DNA from: Nocardioides ferulae
GTDB lineage: Bacteria > Actinomycetota > Actinomycetes > Propionibacteriales > Nocardioidaceae
Assembly (NCBI RefSeq): GCF_003660455.1
Contig: NZ_QZVR01000002.1
Span: 538,001-602,000 of the forward strand
Reading direction: 5' to 3'
DNA length: 64,000 bases
Shown here: positions 53,707 through 62,659 of the stretch, one piece after another
How the letters are laid out: every line of letters begins with the position of its first letter
How positions within the stretch are numbered: the first letter of the stretch is position 1
Notes under the pieces: model-generated
What the model was told of the DNA's origin: nothing
Seen by the model: the letters and a program-made list of their open reading frames with translations, nothing else
Databases searched by the model: none
Program-made: the position numbers and the translations under genes

Positions 53707-55788
53707 TCAGTGGAACGTGCCGAAGCCCTCACGCTGGAGCAGCATCGTCAGTCCGCCGTTCCAGAACGAGAAGCCTGCCCCGGTGATCATCGCCAGGTCG
53801 AGGTCCTCGGGAGCGGCGACGACGCCCTCGTCGAGCATCAGGCGCGCCTCCTCGGCCAGCCCGGCCAGGGTGCGGCGGCGCACCTCGGCGGCGTCGAGCA
53901 CCTCCGGGTTCGCCGGCTTCTCCAGCAGCGCCTCGACCTCGGGGTCGATCGCGCCGTCGGGACCGTAGTAGGAGCCCTTGCGGGCCTCGACCACGCGCTG
54001 GAGGGCGGGGGAGACGTAGAACCGGTCGGGGAACGCCCGGTGCAGGGTCTCGTTGTTGTGCAGCGCGATCGCCGGGCCGACCAGCGAGAGCAGCACGAAC
54101 GGCGGCATCGGGGCGACCCCGGCGAACGCGCCGTCGACCACCGGCACCGGGGTGCCGGCGTCGGCGATCCGGCCGACCTCGCTCATGAACCGGCCGAGCA
54201 GCCGGTTGGCGATGAACGAGGGGCTGTCCTTGACCAGGATCGTGGTCTTCTTCAGCGCCTTGCCGGTCGCGAACGCGGTGGCCAGCGCGGCGTCGTCGGT
54301 CTGCTCGCCCTTGACGATCTCGAGCAGCGGCATCACCGCGACCGGGTTGAAGAAGTGGAAGCCCACGACCCGCTCGGGGTGCTCCAGGTCGGCGGCCATC
54401 TCGGTGATCGACAGCGAGGAGGTGTTCGTCGCCAGGATGCACTCGGGCGAGACCGCCTTCTCGACGTCGGCGAACACCGCCTTCTTGACCGACATCTCCT
54501 CGAAGACAGCCTCGATCACGAAGTCGGCGTCGGCGAAGACCTCGCCCTTGTCGACGGCGCCGGTGACCAGGCCCTTGAACCGGTTCGCCTTGTCGGCGTT
54601 GATCCGGCCCTTGGCCAGCAGCTTGTCGATCTCGGCGTGCACGTAGCCCACGCCCTTGTCGACCCGCTCCTGGTCGAGGTCGGTGAGGACCACCGGCACC
54701 TGCAGCCGGCGCACGAACAGCAGCGCCAGCTGCGAGGCCATCAGACCCGCCCCGACGATGCCGACCTTGCCCACCGGGCGGGCCAGCGACCGGTCGGGCG
54801 CGCCGGCCGGACGCTTGGCGCGCTTCTGCACGAGGTCGAACGAGTAGAGGCTGGCCAGCAGCTCGGGGGTCTGCGACATCGCCTCGAGCGCATCGTTCTC
54901 GGCGGCGAACCCCTCGTCGCGGGTCGCGGTCTTGGCACCGGCGATCAGCTCGACCGCCTTGCGTGCCGCCGGGCTGGCGCCGCCGGTCTTGGCCTGCACG
55001 ATGCCCTCGGCGCGCGCCACGGCGGCGTCCCACGCCTCGCCGCGGTCGACCTCGGGCCGCTCGACGGTCTCGGCGCCGGTCAGCACCCGGGCCGCCCACA
55101 GCAGCGACTGCTCGAGGAAGTCGGCGCCCGAGAAGCAGGCGTCGGCCAGGCCGAGCCCGAAGGCGGCCTTGCCGCCGAGCGTCTTGCCGTTGTTAAGCGG
55201 GTTCTCGACGATCACGGTGACCGCCTTGTCGGCGCCGATCAGGTTCGGCACCAGGTAGGCACCGCCCCAGCCGGGCACGAGACCGAGCATGACCTCGGGG
55301 AGGCCCAGCGCCGGCGCGGAGTCCATCACCGTGCGGTAGTCGCAGTGCAGCGCGACCTCGAGGCCGCCACCCAGTGCGAGGCCGTTGACGAAGCCGAACG
55401 ACGGCTTGCCACCGTCGCCGAGCTTGCGGAAGACCGCGTGGCCGAGCTCGGCCACGACGCGCACCGCGTCGGGACCGCCACCGGAGATGCTGGTCAGGTC
55501 GGCGCCGGCGGCCAGGATGAACGGCTTACCGGTCACGCCCAGCGAGGTGATCTCGTCGTCGGCGAGGGCGGCGTCGATCGCGGTGTTCAGCTCGATGAGC
55601 GACCGCGGGCCGAACGTGTTCGGCTTGGTGTGGTCCTCGCCGTTGTCGAGGGTGATCAGGCCCATCACGCCGGCAGGCTTGCCGTCGACCGGCGGCAGGG
55701 TCACCTTGCGCAGGTGTGCCCGGGTGACGCGCTCGGCGTCGGAGGAGATCTCCTGGGCGCGGGCGAGCAAGGGCGTCAGGTCGCTCAT
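53707..55788 (-). CDS. fadB: Fatty oxidation multifunctional enzyme (enoyl-CoA hydratase / 3-hydroxyacyl-CoA dehydrogenase)
   Basis: A 693-residue beta-oxidation enzyme doing hydration and NAD-dependent oxidation of acyl-CoA. The N-terminal crotonase domain (about 30-230) has FGFVNGLALGGGLEVAL and LPEVMLGLVPGWGGAYLVPN, with catalytic Glu in each. The dehydrogenase part starts at VGIVGAGLMASQLALLF (Rossmann, GxGxxA) and has TNTSSLSI and VVGFHFFNPVAVMPLLEIV with catalytic His. Its ATG overlaps the fadA stop (ATGA), so thiolase and FadB are made together as one complex, as in actinobacterial fadA-fadB. Confidence 0.94.
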   Translation of the reverse strand: MSDLTPLLARAQEISSDAERVTRAHLRKVTLPPVDGKPAGVMGLITLDNGEDHTKPNTFGPRSLIELNTAIDAALADDEITSLGVTGKPFILAAGADLTSISGGGPDAVRVVAELGHAVFRKLGDGGKPSFGFVNGLALGGGLEVALHCDYRTVMDSAPALGLPEVMLGLVPGWGGAYLVPNLIGADKAVTVIVENPLNNGKTLGGKAAFGLGLADACFSGADFLEQSLLWAARVLTGAETVERPEVDRGEAWDAAVARAEGIVQAKTGGASPAARKAVELIAGAKTATRDEGFAAENDALEAMSQTPELLASLYSFDLVQKRAKRPAGAPDRSLARPVGKVGIVGAGLMASQLALLFVRRLQVPVVLTDLDQERVDKGVGYVHAEIDKLLAKGRINADKANRFKGLVTGAVDKGEVFADADFVIEAVFEEMSVKKAVFADVEKAVSPECILATNTSSLSITEMAADLEHPERVVGFHFFNPVAVMPLLEIVKGEQTDDAALATAFATGKALKKTTILVKDSPSFIANRLLGRFMSEVGRIADAGTPVPVVDGAFAGVAPMPPFVLLSLVGPAIALHNNETLHRAFPDRFYVSPALQRVVEARKGSYYGPDGAIDPEVEALLEKPANPEVLDAAEVRRRTLAGLAEEARLMLDEGVVAAPEDLDLAMITGAGFSFWNGGLTMLLQREGFGTFH

Positions 55789-57032
55789 CGGACGTCTCCT
55801 CCAGTGATGGTCTCGGCAGGCTCGACCACCGAGTCTCCGTTGTAGTGCGGGTTCTCCCAGATGACCGTGGCGCCCATGCCGAGGCCGACGCACATGGTGG
55901 TCAGGCCGTAGCGCACCTCGGGGCGCTCCTCGAACTGGCGGGCCAGCTGGTTCATCAGCCGGACGCCGGAGGAGGCCAGCGGGTGGCCCATCGCGATCGC
56001 GCCGCCGTAGGGGTTGACCCGCGGGTCGTCGTCGGCGATGCCGAAGTGCTCCAGGAACGCCAGCACCTGCACCGCGAACGCCTCGTTGACCTCGAACGCG
56101 TCGATGTCGTCGATGGTCAGGCCGGCCTGCTTGAGCGCCTTCTCGGTCGAGGGGATCGGGCCGGCGCCCATTACCTCGGGCTCGACACCGACGAACGAAT
56201 AGGACACCAGCCGCATCTTGACCGGCAGGCCGAGCTCGCGGGCGGTCTCCTCGTCGGCCAGCAGCGCCGCGGTGGCGCCGTCGTTGATGCCCGCGGCGTT
56301 GCCGGCGGTCACCTTGCCGTGGGCGCGGAACGGGGTCTTCAGCCCGGCGAGGGACTCCATCGTGGTGCCCGGCCGCATCGGCTCGTCGGTGGTGGCGAGG
56401 CCCCAGCCGAGCTCGGCCGAACGGGTCGCCACCGGCACCAGGTCGGGCTGGATCTTGCCGGCGTCGTACGCCGCGGCGGTCTTGCTCTGGGAGCGCACCG
56501 CGTAGGCGTCGACCCGCTCCTTGGTGATCGAGGGGTAGCGGTCGTGCAGGTTCTCGGCGGTCTTGCCCATGACCAGCGCCTCGGTGTCGACCAGGCGCTC
56601 CGCGACGATCCGCGGGTTGGGGTCGACGCCCTCGCCCATCGGGTGCCGGCCCATGTGCTCGACGCCACCGGCGATGGCGACGTCGTAGGAGCCGAACGCG
56701 ATGCCGGCCGCGGTGGTGGTCACCGCGGTCATCGCGCCCGCGCACATCCGGTCGATCGAGTAGCCCGGCACGGAGTTGGGCAGCCCCGAGAGCAGGGCGG
56801 CGGTGCGGCCGATGGTCAGGCCCTGGTCGCCGATCTGGGTGGTCGCGGCGACCGCGACCTCGTCGACCCGCTCCGGGGACAGCGAGGGGTTGCGGCGGAG
56901 CAGCTCGCGGATGCACTTGACGACGAGGTCGTCGGCGCGGGTCTCGGCGTACTGGCCCTTGGCCTTGCCGAAGGGGGTGCGTACGCCGTCGACGAAGACG
57001 ACTTCTCGCAGCTGTCGGGACGCTGTCGGCAC
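55785..57032 (-). CDS. fadA: Acetyl-CoA acyltransferase (thiolase) FadA
   Basis: A 415-residue thiolase, last step of beta-oxidation in complex with FadB. Cys97 (DRMCAGAMTAV) is the acyl-carrying nucleophile; NEAFAVQVL, GGAIAMGHPLASSG (His) and TTMCVGLGMGATVIWE (second Cys) complete the site. After the usual end at ENPHYN there is a tail of about 15 residues whose codons from 55809 to 55830 are a full copy of the dispersed repeat (read as VVEPAET). GTG 57032 has AGAGGAGA eight bases upstream. A palindrome at 57101 covers the likely promoter. Confidence 0.94.
   Translation of the reverse strand: MPTASRQLREVVFVDGVRTPFGKAKGQYAETRADDLVVKCIRELLRRNPSLSPERVDEVAVAATTQIGDQGLTIGRTAALLSGLPNSVPGYSIDRMCAGAMTAVTTTAAGIAFGSYDVAIAGGVEHMGRHPMGEGVDPNPRIVAERLVDTEALVMGKTAENLHDRYPSITKERVDAYAVRSQSKTAAAYDAGKIQPDLVPVATRSAELGWGLATTDEPMRPGTTMESLAGLKTPFRAHGKVTAGNAAGINDGATAALLADEETARELGLPVKMRLVSYSFVGVEPEVMGAGPIPSTEKALKQAGLTIDDIDAFEVNEAFAVQVLAFLEHFGIADDDPRVNPYGGAIAMGHPLASSGVRLMNQLARQFEERPEVRYGLTTMCVGLGMGATVIWENPHYNGDSVVEPAETITGGDVR
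55809..55830 (-). repeat. Dispersed repeat copy within the 3' end of fadA
   Basis: On the minus strand this is GGT + GGTCGAGCCTGCCGAGAC + C, identical to the copies at 47693 and 47720. It is in frame and codes part of the C-terminus of the thiolase. Confidence 0.9.
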
Positions 57033-57100
57033 GACGGTCTCCTCTGATGGCTCGGTGATTGGTTCGGGGGTGCTGGGGGTGACTGGTCGGACGGCGCACA

Positions 57101-57118
57101 GGTTACCCCGCAGTAACC
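57101..57118. promoter_or_regulatory. Candidate operator of the fadA-fadB operon
   Basis: GGTTAC-CCCGCA-GTAACC, a perfect 6-bp inverted repeat, 69 bp before the fadA start. On the minus strand TAACCT within it could be a -10, so a bound repressor (a TetR-type fatty-acid regulator is the usual case) would block it. Confidence 0.5.
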
Positions 57119-57224
57119 AATGGGAATACCCGGGGACCACGCCGTGCTGGACCCACGGCCGACCCCGGACCTCTGCGATGATCCGCAAGGCCCCGCAAGC
57201 TGAAGACAGGAAGGACCATCGCCC

Positions 57225-58217
57225 GTGTCCCCCGAATCCCGCCTGGTGCACATCGTCGACCACGTGCGTGGCCTCGACGACCGCCCGGAGGAGCAGGCCG
57301 GCGACGCCCCCGCCGAGCTGGTCATGGTCGTGGTCCTCGACGGCTTCCTCGACGCCGGCAACGCCGCGGCCCGCGCCGCCCGCCACCTGGTCGAGACCTC
57401 CGGGGAGGCCCCGGTCGTGGCGACCTTCGACGTCGACGTCTTCCACGACTACCGCGCCCGGCGCCCGGCGATCTCCTTCGTCCGCGACCACTACGAGGGC
57501 TACGACGCCCCGCGGCTCGTGGTCCGCCTGCTCCACGACAGCGCCGGCACCCCCTACCTGCTCCTGCAGGGCCCCGAGCCCGACAACCGCTGGGAGGCGT
57601 TCTGCCGGGCCGTGCAGGAGGTCGTCGAGCGGTTCGGCGTGACCCGCACCATCTCGGTCGGCTCGGTGCCGATGGCGGTGCCGCACACCCGGCCGATCGC
57701 GATCACCCACCACGCCAACGACGCCGACTTGCTGGTGGGCGAGAGCCCCTGGCGCGGCGAGCTGCGCATCCCCAGCAGCGCCCAGGCACTGCTCGAGGTG
57801 CGGCTGGGGGAGTGGGGGCACCCCGCGATGGGGTTCGTCGCCCACATCCCGCACTACCTGGCCCAGCTCGACTACCCGCGAGCCTCGACCGCGCTGCTGG
57901 AGCAGGTCGAGATCGCCGGCCGGCTGATGGTCGACCTGACCGCGCTGCGCACCGACACCGAGGCCCGCGACGCCGAGATCGCCGCCTACCTGGTCGCCAA
58001 CACCGAGGTGGCCGACGTGGTCACCGCGCTGGAGCAGCAGTACGACGCGTTCGCGCGCTCGGAGGAGAACGGCGGCAACCTGCTGGCCGACGACGAGCCG
58101 CTGCCCACCGGCGACGAGATCGGCCAGCAGTTCGAGCGGTTCCTCGCCGGCCTGGACGGATCCGAGGGGCCCGACGGCCCCGGCGAGCCGGGCACCGACG
58201 GCCCGGGGCAGGACTGA
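57225..58217 (+). CDS. PAC2 family protein
   Basis: A 330-residue protein of the PAC2 (proteasome assembly chaperone 2-like) family common in actinobacteria. VVLDGFLDAGNAAARAARHL (about 36-55) is the conserved N-terminal block; PYLLLQGPEPDNRWEAF and GVTRTISVGSVPMAVPHTRP form the core; the acidic C-terminal tail (from about 300) is Gly/Pro/Asp-rich and probably disordered. Function in bacteria is unclear. The GTG start follows GGAAGGA by about ten bases. Next gene 4 bp downstream, likely same transcript. Confidence 0.88.
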   Translation: MSPESRLVHIVDHVRGLDDRPEEQAGDAPAELVMVVVLDGFLDAGNAAARAARHLVETSGEAPVVATFDVDVFHDYRARRPAISFVRDHYEGYDAPRLVVRLLHDSAGTPYLLLQGPEPDNRWEAFCRAVQEVVERFGVTRTISVGSVPMAVPHTRPIAITHHANDADLLVGESPWRGELRIPSSAQALLEVRLGEWGHPAMGFVAHIPHYLAQLDYPRASTALLEQVEIAGRLMVDLTALRTDTEARDAEIAAYLVANTEVADVVTALEQQYDAFARSEENGGNLLADDEPLPTGDEIGQQFERFLAGLDGSEGPDGPGEPGTDGPGQD

Positions 58218-58221
58218 GCCG

Positions 58222-59094
58222 ATGCCCAAGGACGCCGACGAGCTGATCGCGCTGCTCGACCTGGAGGCGATCGACGACGACCTCTTCCGCGGGCGGCAGC
58301 TGCCCTCCGCGCTGCCGCGGGTCTTCGGCGGCCAGGTCGCTGCACAGGCCCTGGTCGCCGGTGCCCGCACGGTCGACCCGGCGTACGTCGTGCACTCGCT
58401 GCACTCCTACTTCCTGCAGCCCGGCGACCCGGGGGCGCCGATCATCTTCGACGTGGAGAACCTCCGCGACGGTCGCACGTTCGCGACCCGCAGGGTGCTC
58501 GGCCGTCAGCACGGTCGGCCGATCTACGCCCAGACGCTGGAGTTCATGCGCCCAGAGGACGGCCTGGACCACCAGGACCCGATGCCGCAGGTGCCGGGCC
58601 CCGACGACTCGATCGACCCGTGGGCCGGCCACCGCGAGCGGCAGCGCGACCCGGCGCAGCGCGACGTCGACGTCTCCGAGGACGAATGGGGTGCGGTCGA
58701 GCTGCGCTACGTCGGCAGCTCCGCCGACGACCTGCTTCCTCCCGACGACCGGCACCCGGGCCGCCAGGCGTTCTGGCTGCGCGTGTCCGGGCCGCTGCCC
58801 GACGACCCGCTGACCCAGGTCGCCGCCTTCACCTACCTCTCCGACATGACGATCATGGGTGCCGCCCTGGCTCCGCACGGTCTGCGGATGGGCGCCCCGG
58901 GGCTGCAGGCCGCGTCGTTGGACCACACGATCTGGTTCCACCGGCCGTTCCGGGCCGACCAGTGGTGGCTCTACCACCAGGTCTCCCCGTCGGCGTCCGG
59001 CGGGCGGGGGCTGATCCACGGGCGGGTCTTCACCCCCGACGGCACCCTGGTCGCCAGCGTCGCCCAGGAGGCGCTGTTGCGGCAGCGCTCCTGA
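58222..59094 (+). CDS. tesB: Acyl-CoA thioesterase II (TesB), copy 1
   Basis: A 290-residue double-hotdog thioesterase cleaving acyl-CoA to free acid and CoA. The N-terminal FRGRQLPSALPRVFGGQVAAQALVA block (here near 23-47), then HSLHSYFLQPGD, and C-terminal SLDHTIWFHRPFRADQWWLY, with the catalytic Asp in LDHTIWFH, a Thr/Ser and a Gln near the C-terminus, fit the TesB family. ATG 58222 lies 4 bp after the PAC2 stop. Followed by a close paralogue. Confidence 0.9.
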   Translation: MPKDADELIALLDLEAIDDDLFRGRQLPSALPRVFGGQVAAQALVAGARTVDPAYVVHSLHSYFLQPGDPGAPIIFDVENLRDGRTFATRRVLGRQHGRPIYAQTLEFMRPEDGLDHQDPMPQVPGPDDSIDPWAGHRERQRDPAQRDVDVSEDEWGAVELRYVGSSADDLLPPDDRHPGRQAFWLRVSGPLPDDPLTQVAAFTYLSDMTIMGAALAPHGLRMGAPGLQAASLDHTIWFHRPFRADQWWLYHQVSPSASGGRGLIHGRVFTPDGTLVASVAQEALLRQRS

Positions 59095-59129
59095 ATCCCG
59101 CCACCTCACCGACACCCGAAAGGCAGCCC

Positions 59130-59984
59130 GTGCCCGAGTCCGTCCCGGAGCTCCTCGTCCTGCTCGATCTCGAGGACATCGACCTCGACCTGTTCCGCGG
59201 CCGCCAGCCCGACTCCGCCCGCGAGCGGGTGTACGGCGGGCAGGTCGCGGCGCAGGCGCTGGTCGCCGCGGTGCGCACGGTCGACCCCGAGTTCGCGCTG
59301 CACTCGCTGCACTCCTACTTCCTGCTGCCCGGCGACTACGCGGTGCCGGTCGTCTACGACGTCGAGCGCATCCGCGACGGACGGTCGTTCCTGACCCGGC
59401 GGGTGGTCGCACGGCAGCACGGGCGCCCGATCTACTACCAGACGTTGAACTTCCAGCGGCCCGAGGAGGGCTTCGACCACCAGGAGCCGATGCCGCAGGT
59501 GGCGCCGCCCGACGCCGGCTGGGACATGATCGAGATGCTGCGCGGTCGCCAGGACGCGGAGTCCCAGGAGCTGGGCCGGGAGTGGTCGGTCATCGACGTG
59601 CGCTACCTCGGCAACTCCTCGGCCGGGCTCGAGCCCGACCCGCTGCACCCCTCGCAGGCCCGGATGTGGATGCGGGTGCGCGACGAGCTGCCTGCCGACC
59701 CGCAGTCGCACCTCGCCTCGTTCGCCTACGCCAGCGACATCTCGCTGCTGGGGGCGTCGCTGGCGGTGCACGGGGTGCGCCCCGGTCAGGCGCAGATGGC
59801 CTCGCTGGACCACACGATCTGGTTCCACCGTCCCTTCCGGGCCGACCGGTGGTGGCTCTACGACCAGTGGTCGCCGTCGGCGTCGGGGGCGCGCGGGTTC
59901 TCGCTCGGCCGGGTGTTCACCGAGGACGGCACCCTGGTCGCGACCGTCGCCCAGGAGGGGCTGATCCGGCCCCGGAGGCGCTGA
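59130..59984 (+). CDS. tesB: Acyl-CoA thioesterase II (TesB), copy 2
   Basis: A 284-residue paralogue of the preceding gene, arranged in tandem 35 bp downstream. The same motifs are present: FRGRQPDSARERVYGGQVAA, HSLHSYFLLPGDYAVPV, SLDHTIWFHRPFRADRWWLY. The two differ mainly in the middle (residues about 115-170), so chain-length preference may differ. The GTG start has AAAGG nine bases upstream. A tandem duplication or an old paralogous pair; both look intact. Confidence 0.9.
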   Translation: MPESVPELLVLLDLEDIDLDLFRGRQPDSARERVYGGQVAAQALVAAVRTVDPEFALHSLHSYFLLPGDYAVPVVYDVERIRDGRSFLTRRVVARQHGRPIYYQTLNFQRPEEGFDHQEPMPQVAPPDAGWDMIEMLRGRQDAESQELGREWSVIDVRYLGNSSAGLEPDPLHPSQARMWMRVRDELPADPQSHLASFAYASDISLLGASLAVHGVRPGQAQMASLDHTIWFHRPFRADRWWLYDQWSPSASGARGFSLGRVFTEDGTLVATVAQEGLIRPRRR

Positions 59985-59988
59985 CCGG

Positions 59989-60183
59989 TCAGCTCGCGGA
60001 CTGCTCGGCCTCGGCGAGCCAGGTCTCGAAGGTCATCGGGTGGTCGGGGTCGGACCCCGCTCTGGGGCTGACGTCCTGCCCGACGATCTGGCGCTGGTAG
60101 GCGAGGAACTGCCGACGGGGGTAGGTCTGTTGGCGCAGCGACTGTCGCGCGCTGGCCTCGGACCTCGGCTCTGAGATGGTCAC
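59989..60183 (-). CDS. Small hypothetical protein
   Basis: A 64-residue polar protein, Gln/Arg/Ser-rich first half (RQSLRQQTYPRRQFLAYQRQ), ending in FETWLAEAEQSAS. No membrane segment or known motif. GTG start without a clear ribosome site, so the gene is uncertain. It sits convergent with the second tesB and 57 bp past the htdX stop. Confidence 0.4.
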   Translation of the reverse strand: MTISEPRSEASARQSLRQQTYPRRQFLAYQRQIVGQDVSPRAGSDPDHPMTFETWLAEAEQSAS

Positions 60184-60240
60184 CCGCTGGCGATACCCCG
60201 TGCCGGGCAGACCATGCGCCGTCCTACGGCGCGATCCGCG

Positions 60241-61128
60241 TCACAGGGCGGTGGTCCGCCCCGCCAGGTGCGGGGCGCCGCTCGTGGGGCTGCTCAAAGA
60301 GAAGGCGTAGCCCCCCTCGACGGGCCGGGCGCCGAAGGCCACCGTGCCGGGCAGCAGGATCGGCTTCTTGAAGGCGACCTCGACCCGCACCGCGTCCGGC
60401 AGCCGGTTCTCCAGCGCCGCGACGCAGCGGGCCTTGCTCCACATGCCGTGGGCGATCTGGCGGGGGAAGCCGAGGGCCTTGGCGGTGAGCGGGTAGAGGT
60501 GGATCGGGTTGTGGTCGCCGGAGACCGCGGCGTAGCGGCGGCCCAGGTCGCCGGAGAGCCTCCAGTGCGGGCCGCCGGGCGGCACGTCGGGGAACGCGGC
60601 GCCGGCCGGGGCCGTGTCGTCGCCCCGCCCGCGGCGCAGGTAGGTCGAGGTGCTCGACCAGACGGTCCCGCCGTCGCCGTCGCAGACCTCGGTGACGAAC
60701 TCCAGGACCGTGCCCTTCGGGTGCGGCATCGGGGCGCCGACCCGGGCCTGGACCCGCAGGGTCTCGCCGACGGCGATCCGCCGGTGCTGGGTGATGGCGT
60801 TCTCCAGGTGCACGGTGCCGATGGCCGGGAACGGGAACGCCGGGTCGCTCATGATCGCCATGTGCAGCCCGAACGCGAGCAGGTGCGGGTAGGTGAGCGG
60901 CACGACGTCCTTCGCCGGGAAGCCGCACACCGCGGCGTACGCGTCGACCTGGCCGCGCTCGACCGTGACCGGCGGCCGCCGGTAGGCCAGACCGGTGAAG
61001 GCCGACGCGGAGCCCTTGCGCACCCCCGGCAGCCGGCCCACGACGGGCAGGGAGGGCAGCGCCGCACGCAGCAGGGTGCCGACCCCGCCGGGTTCGCCGG
61101 CGAGCAGCTTGACGTCGGGCTCGGTCAT
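60241..61128 (-). CDS. htdX: MaoC-like (3R)-hydroxyacyl thioester dehydratase (HtdX-like)
   Basis: A 295-residue double-hotdog enzyme that hydrates or dehydrates hydroxyacyl thioesters. The C-terminal hydratase 2 motif YAAVSGDHNPIHLYP (about 209-223) has the catalytic Asp and His. TYPHLLAFGLHMAIM in the N-terminal half and RQIAHGMWSKAR after the motif are typical. One base separates it from the fabG4-like stop. HtdX-FabG4 with a divergent fadA2 is the order known in M. tuberculosis (Rv0241c-Rv0243), which supports the name. Works with FabG4 on fatty-acyl intermediates. Confidence 0.87.
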   Translation of the reverse strand: MTEPDVKLLAGEPGGVGTLLRAALPSLPVVGRLPGVRKGSASAFTGLAYRRPPVTVERGQVDAYAAVCGFPAKDVVPLTYPHLLAFGLHMAIMSDPAFPFPAIGTVHLENAITQHRRIAVGETLRVQARVGAPMPHPKGTVLEFVTEVCDGDGGTVWSSTSTYLRRGRGDDTAPAGAAFPDVPPGGPHWRLSGDLGRRYAAVSGDHNPIHLYPLTAKALGFPRQIAHGMWSKARCVAALENRLPDAVRVEVAFKKPILLPGTVAFGARPVEGGYAFSLSSPTSGAPHLAGRTTAL

Positions 61129-61129
61129 C

Positions 61130-62482
61130 TCAGGCTCCCAGCATCATCTGGCCGCACACCCGGACCACGTTGCCGTTGACGGCGGTCGAGGCGGGGTTGG
61201 CGTACCAGGCGATGGTCTCCGCCACGTCGACGGGCAGCCCGCCCTGGGCCATCGCGTTGAGGCGCTGGCCGACCTCGCGGGTCGCGAACGGCACCGCCGC
61301 GGTCATCTGGGTGACGATGAAGCCCGGGGCGACGGCGTTGATCGTGATGCCGTCGCCGAGCTCGTCGGCGAGGGAGTCGACGAAGCCGATCACCCCGGCC
61401 TTGGACGCGGCGTAGTTGGTCTGGCCGACGTTGCCCGCGATGCCGGCGATCGACGCGACGCCGACGATGCGCCCGTTGGCGTTCACCACGCCCTGCTCGA
61501 GCAGCTCGCGGGTGATCCGCTCCGGCGCGGTGAGGTTCACCGCGACCACGGAGTCCCAGCGGTCCTCGCCCATGTTCGCCAGCTTCTTGTCGCGGGTGAT
61601 GCCGGCGTTGTGCACGACGACGTCGACCCCGCCGTGCTTCTCCGACAGGTGGTGGGCGATGCGCTGCGGAGCGTCCTTGCCGGTGATGTCGAGGGTGAGC
61701 CAGTCGCCGTCGAGCTCGCGCATCAGCGCCTGCAGCTCGCTGGCGGCCTGGGGCACGTCGACGCCGACCACGGTGGCGCCGTCGCGGTGCAGCACTCGGG
61801 CGATCTGCTCGCCGATGCCGCGGCTCGCGCCGGTGACCAGCGCGACCTTCCCGGCGAGCGGTCGCTGCCAGTCGACCTCCTGCGCCGCGGCGGTGGCGCC
61901 GTGGGCGCCGACCCGCACCACCTGGCCGGAGACGTAGGCCGACTTGGGCGAGAGCAGGAAGCCCAGCGTCGAGGTCACGGCGTCCTCCGCGCCCTCCGCG
62001 ACGTAGACGAGCTGCACGGTGCCGCCGCGGCCGATCTCCTTGCCGAGGCTGCGGGTGAAGCCCTCGAGCGCGCGCTGCGCCACCCGGGCCGGCCCCGTGA
62101 GCTGCTCGGGCGGGGTGCCGAGCACGACCACCCGGGGGCAGCTCTCGAGCCGGCGCAGCAGCGGGGTGAAGAAGTCGCGCAGGGCGACCAGCTCGGCGGA
62201 GTTGGTCAGCCCGGTGGCGTCGAAGACGAGCCCCTTGAACCTCTGGGGGGCGGTCTCGTCCGCGGCCGCCGCCACCTCGGTCGTGGTGGCGATGCCGAGG
62301 CCGTCGAGCAGCCCGGGCAGCCGGTCCACGAGCCGGCCGGTGCCGCCGAGCGCCACGGTGCCCCGGACCAGCGGGTCGCCGGCGGTGTAGCGCTCGAGGG
62401 CGGTGGGGTCGGGCAGCCCGAGGTTCTTGACCAGCAGCCTGCCGATCGGGGAGCTGGTGAAGCTCTGGTACCGGTCGCTCAT
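61130..62482 (-). CDS. fabG4: 3-oxoacyl-ACP/CoA reductase, high-molecular-weight type (FabG4-like)
   Basis: A 450-residue two-domain SDR. The N-terminal half (about 1-200) is a degenerate Rossmann domain without a GxxxGxG motif. The C-terminal half has VTGASRGIGEQIARVL (cofactor), NAGITRDKKLANM and catalytic Y-x-x-x-K in TNYAASKAGV. This layout is that of FabG4, a 3-oxoacyl-CoA/ACP reductase using NADH. I chose ATG 62482 (MSDRYQSF), which has GGAGG eleven bases upstream; an in-frame ATG 87 bp earlier gives a poor Pro-rich extension. Co-transcribed with htdX, divergent from the fadA2-like thiolase. Confidence 0.92.
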   Translation of the reverse strand: MSDRYQSFTSSPIGRLLVKNLGLPDPTALERYTAGDPLVRGTVALGGTGRLVDRLPGLLDGLGIATTTEVAAAADETAPQRFKGLVFDATGLTNSAELVALRDFFTPLLRRLESCPRVVVLGTPPEQLTGPARVAQRALEGFTRSLGKEIGRGGTVQLVYVAEGAEDAVTSTLGFLLSPKSAYVSGQVVRVGAHGATAAAQEVDWQRPLAGKVALVTGASRGIGEQIARVLHRDGATVVGVDVPQAASELQALMRELDGDWLTLDITGKDAPQRIAHHLSEKHGGVDVVVHNAGITRDKKLANMGEDRWDSVVAVNLTAPERITRELLEQGVVNANGRIVGVASIAGIAGNVGQTNYAASKAGVIGFVDSLADELGDGITINAVAPGFIVTQMTAAVPFATREVGQRLNAMAQGGLPVDVAETIAWYANPASTAVNGNVVRVCGQMMLGA

Positions 62483-62568
62483 GTCGAAGACGTCCTCCGG
62501 GTCTGGTGGCGGGTCGGGTCGCGGGTCTGGTGCGTGCGAGACCGCGTGTCGAGACGGTGCGACTGCCA

Positions 62569-62596
62569 TGTAACTGGACGTGTAACTCAGAGTCCA
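62569..62596. promoter_or_regulatory. Shared control region between fabG4 and fadA2
   Basis: Two direct copies of TGTAACT (62569-62575, 62581-62587), 12 bp apart, overlap an inverted pair TGGAC (62575-62579) / GTCCA (62592-62596). It sits midway in the 177-bp divergent gap, as expected for one regulator of both units. The regulator is unknown. Confidence 0.4.
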
Positions 62597-62659
62597 TATT
62601 TCGTGACGTGCCCCTCATGCCCTTCTCCGGCGCGGGGGGTCGTGGCAAGGATAGGAGCC

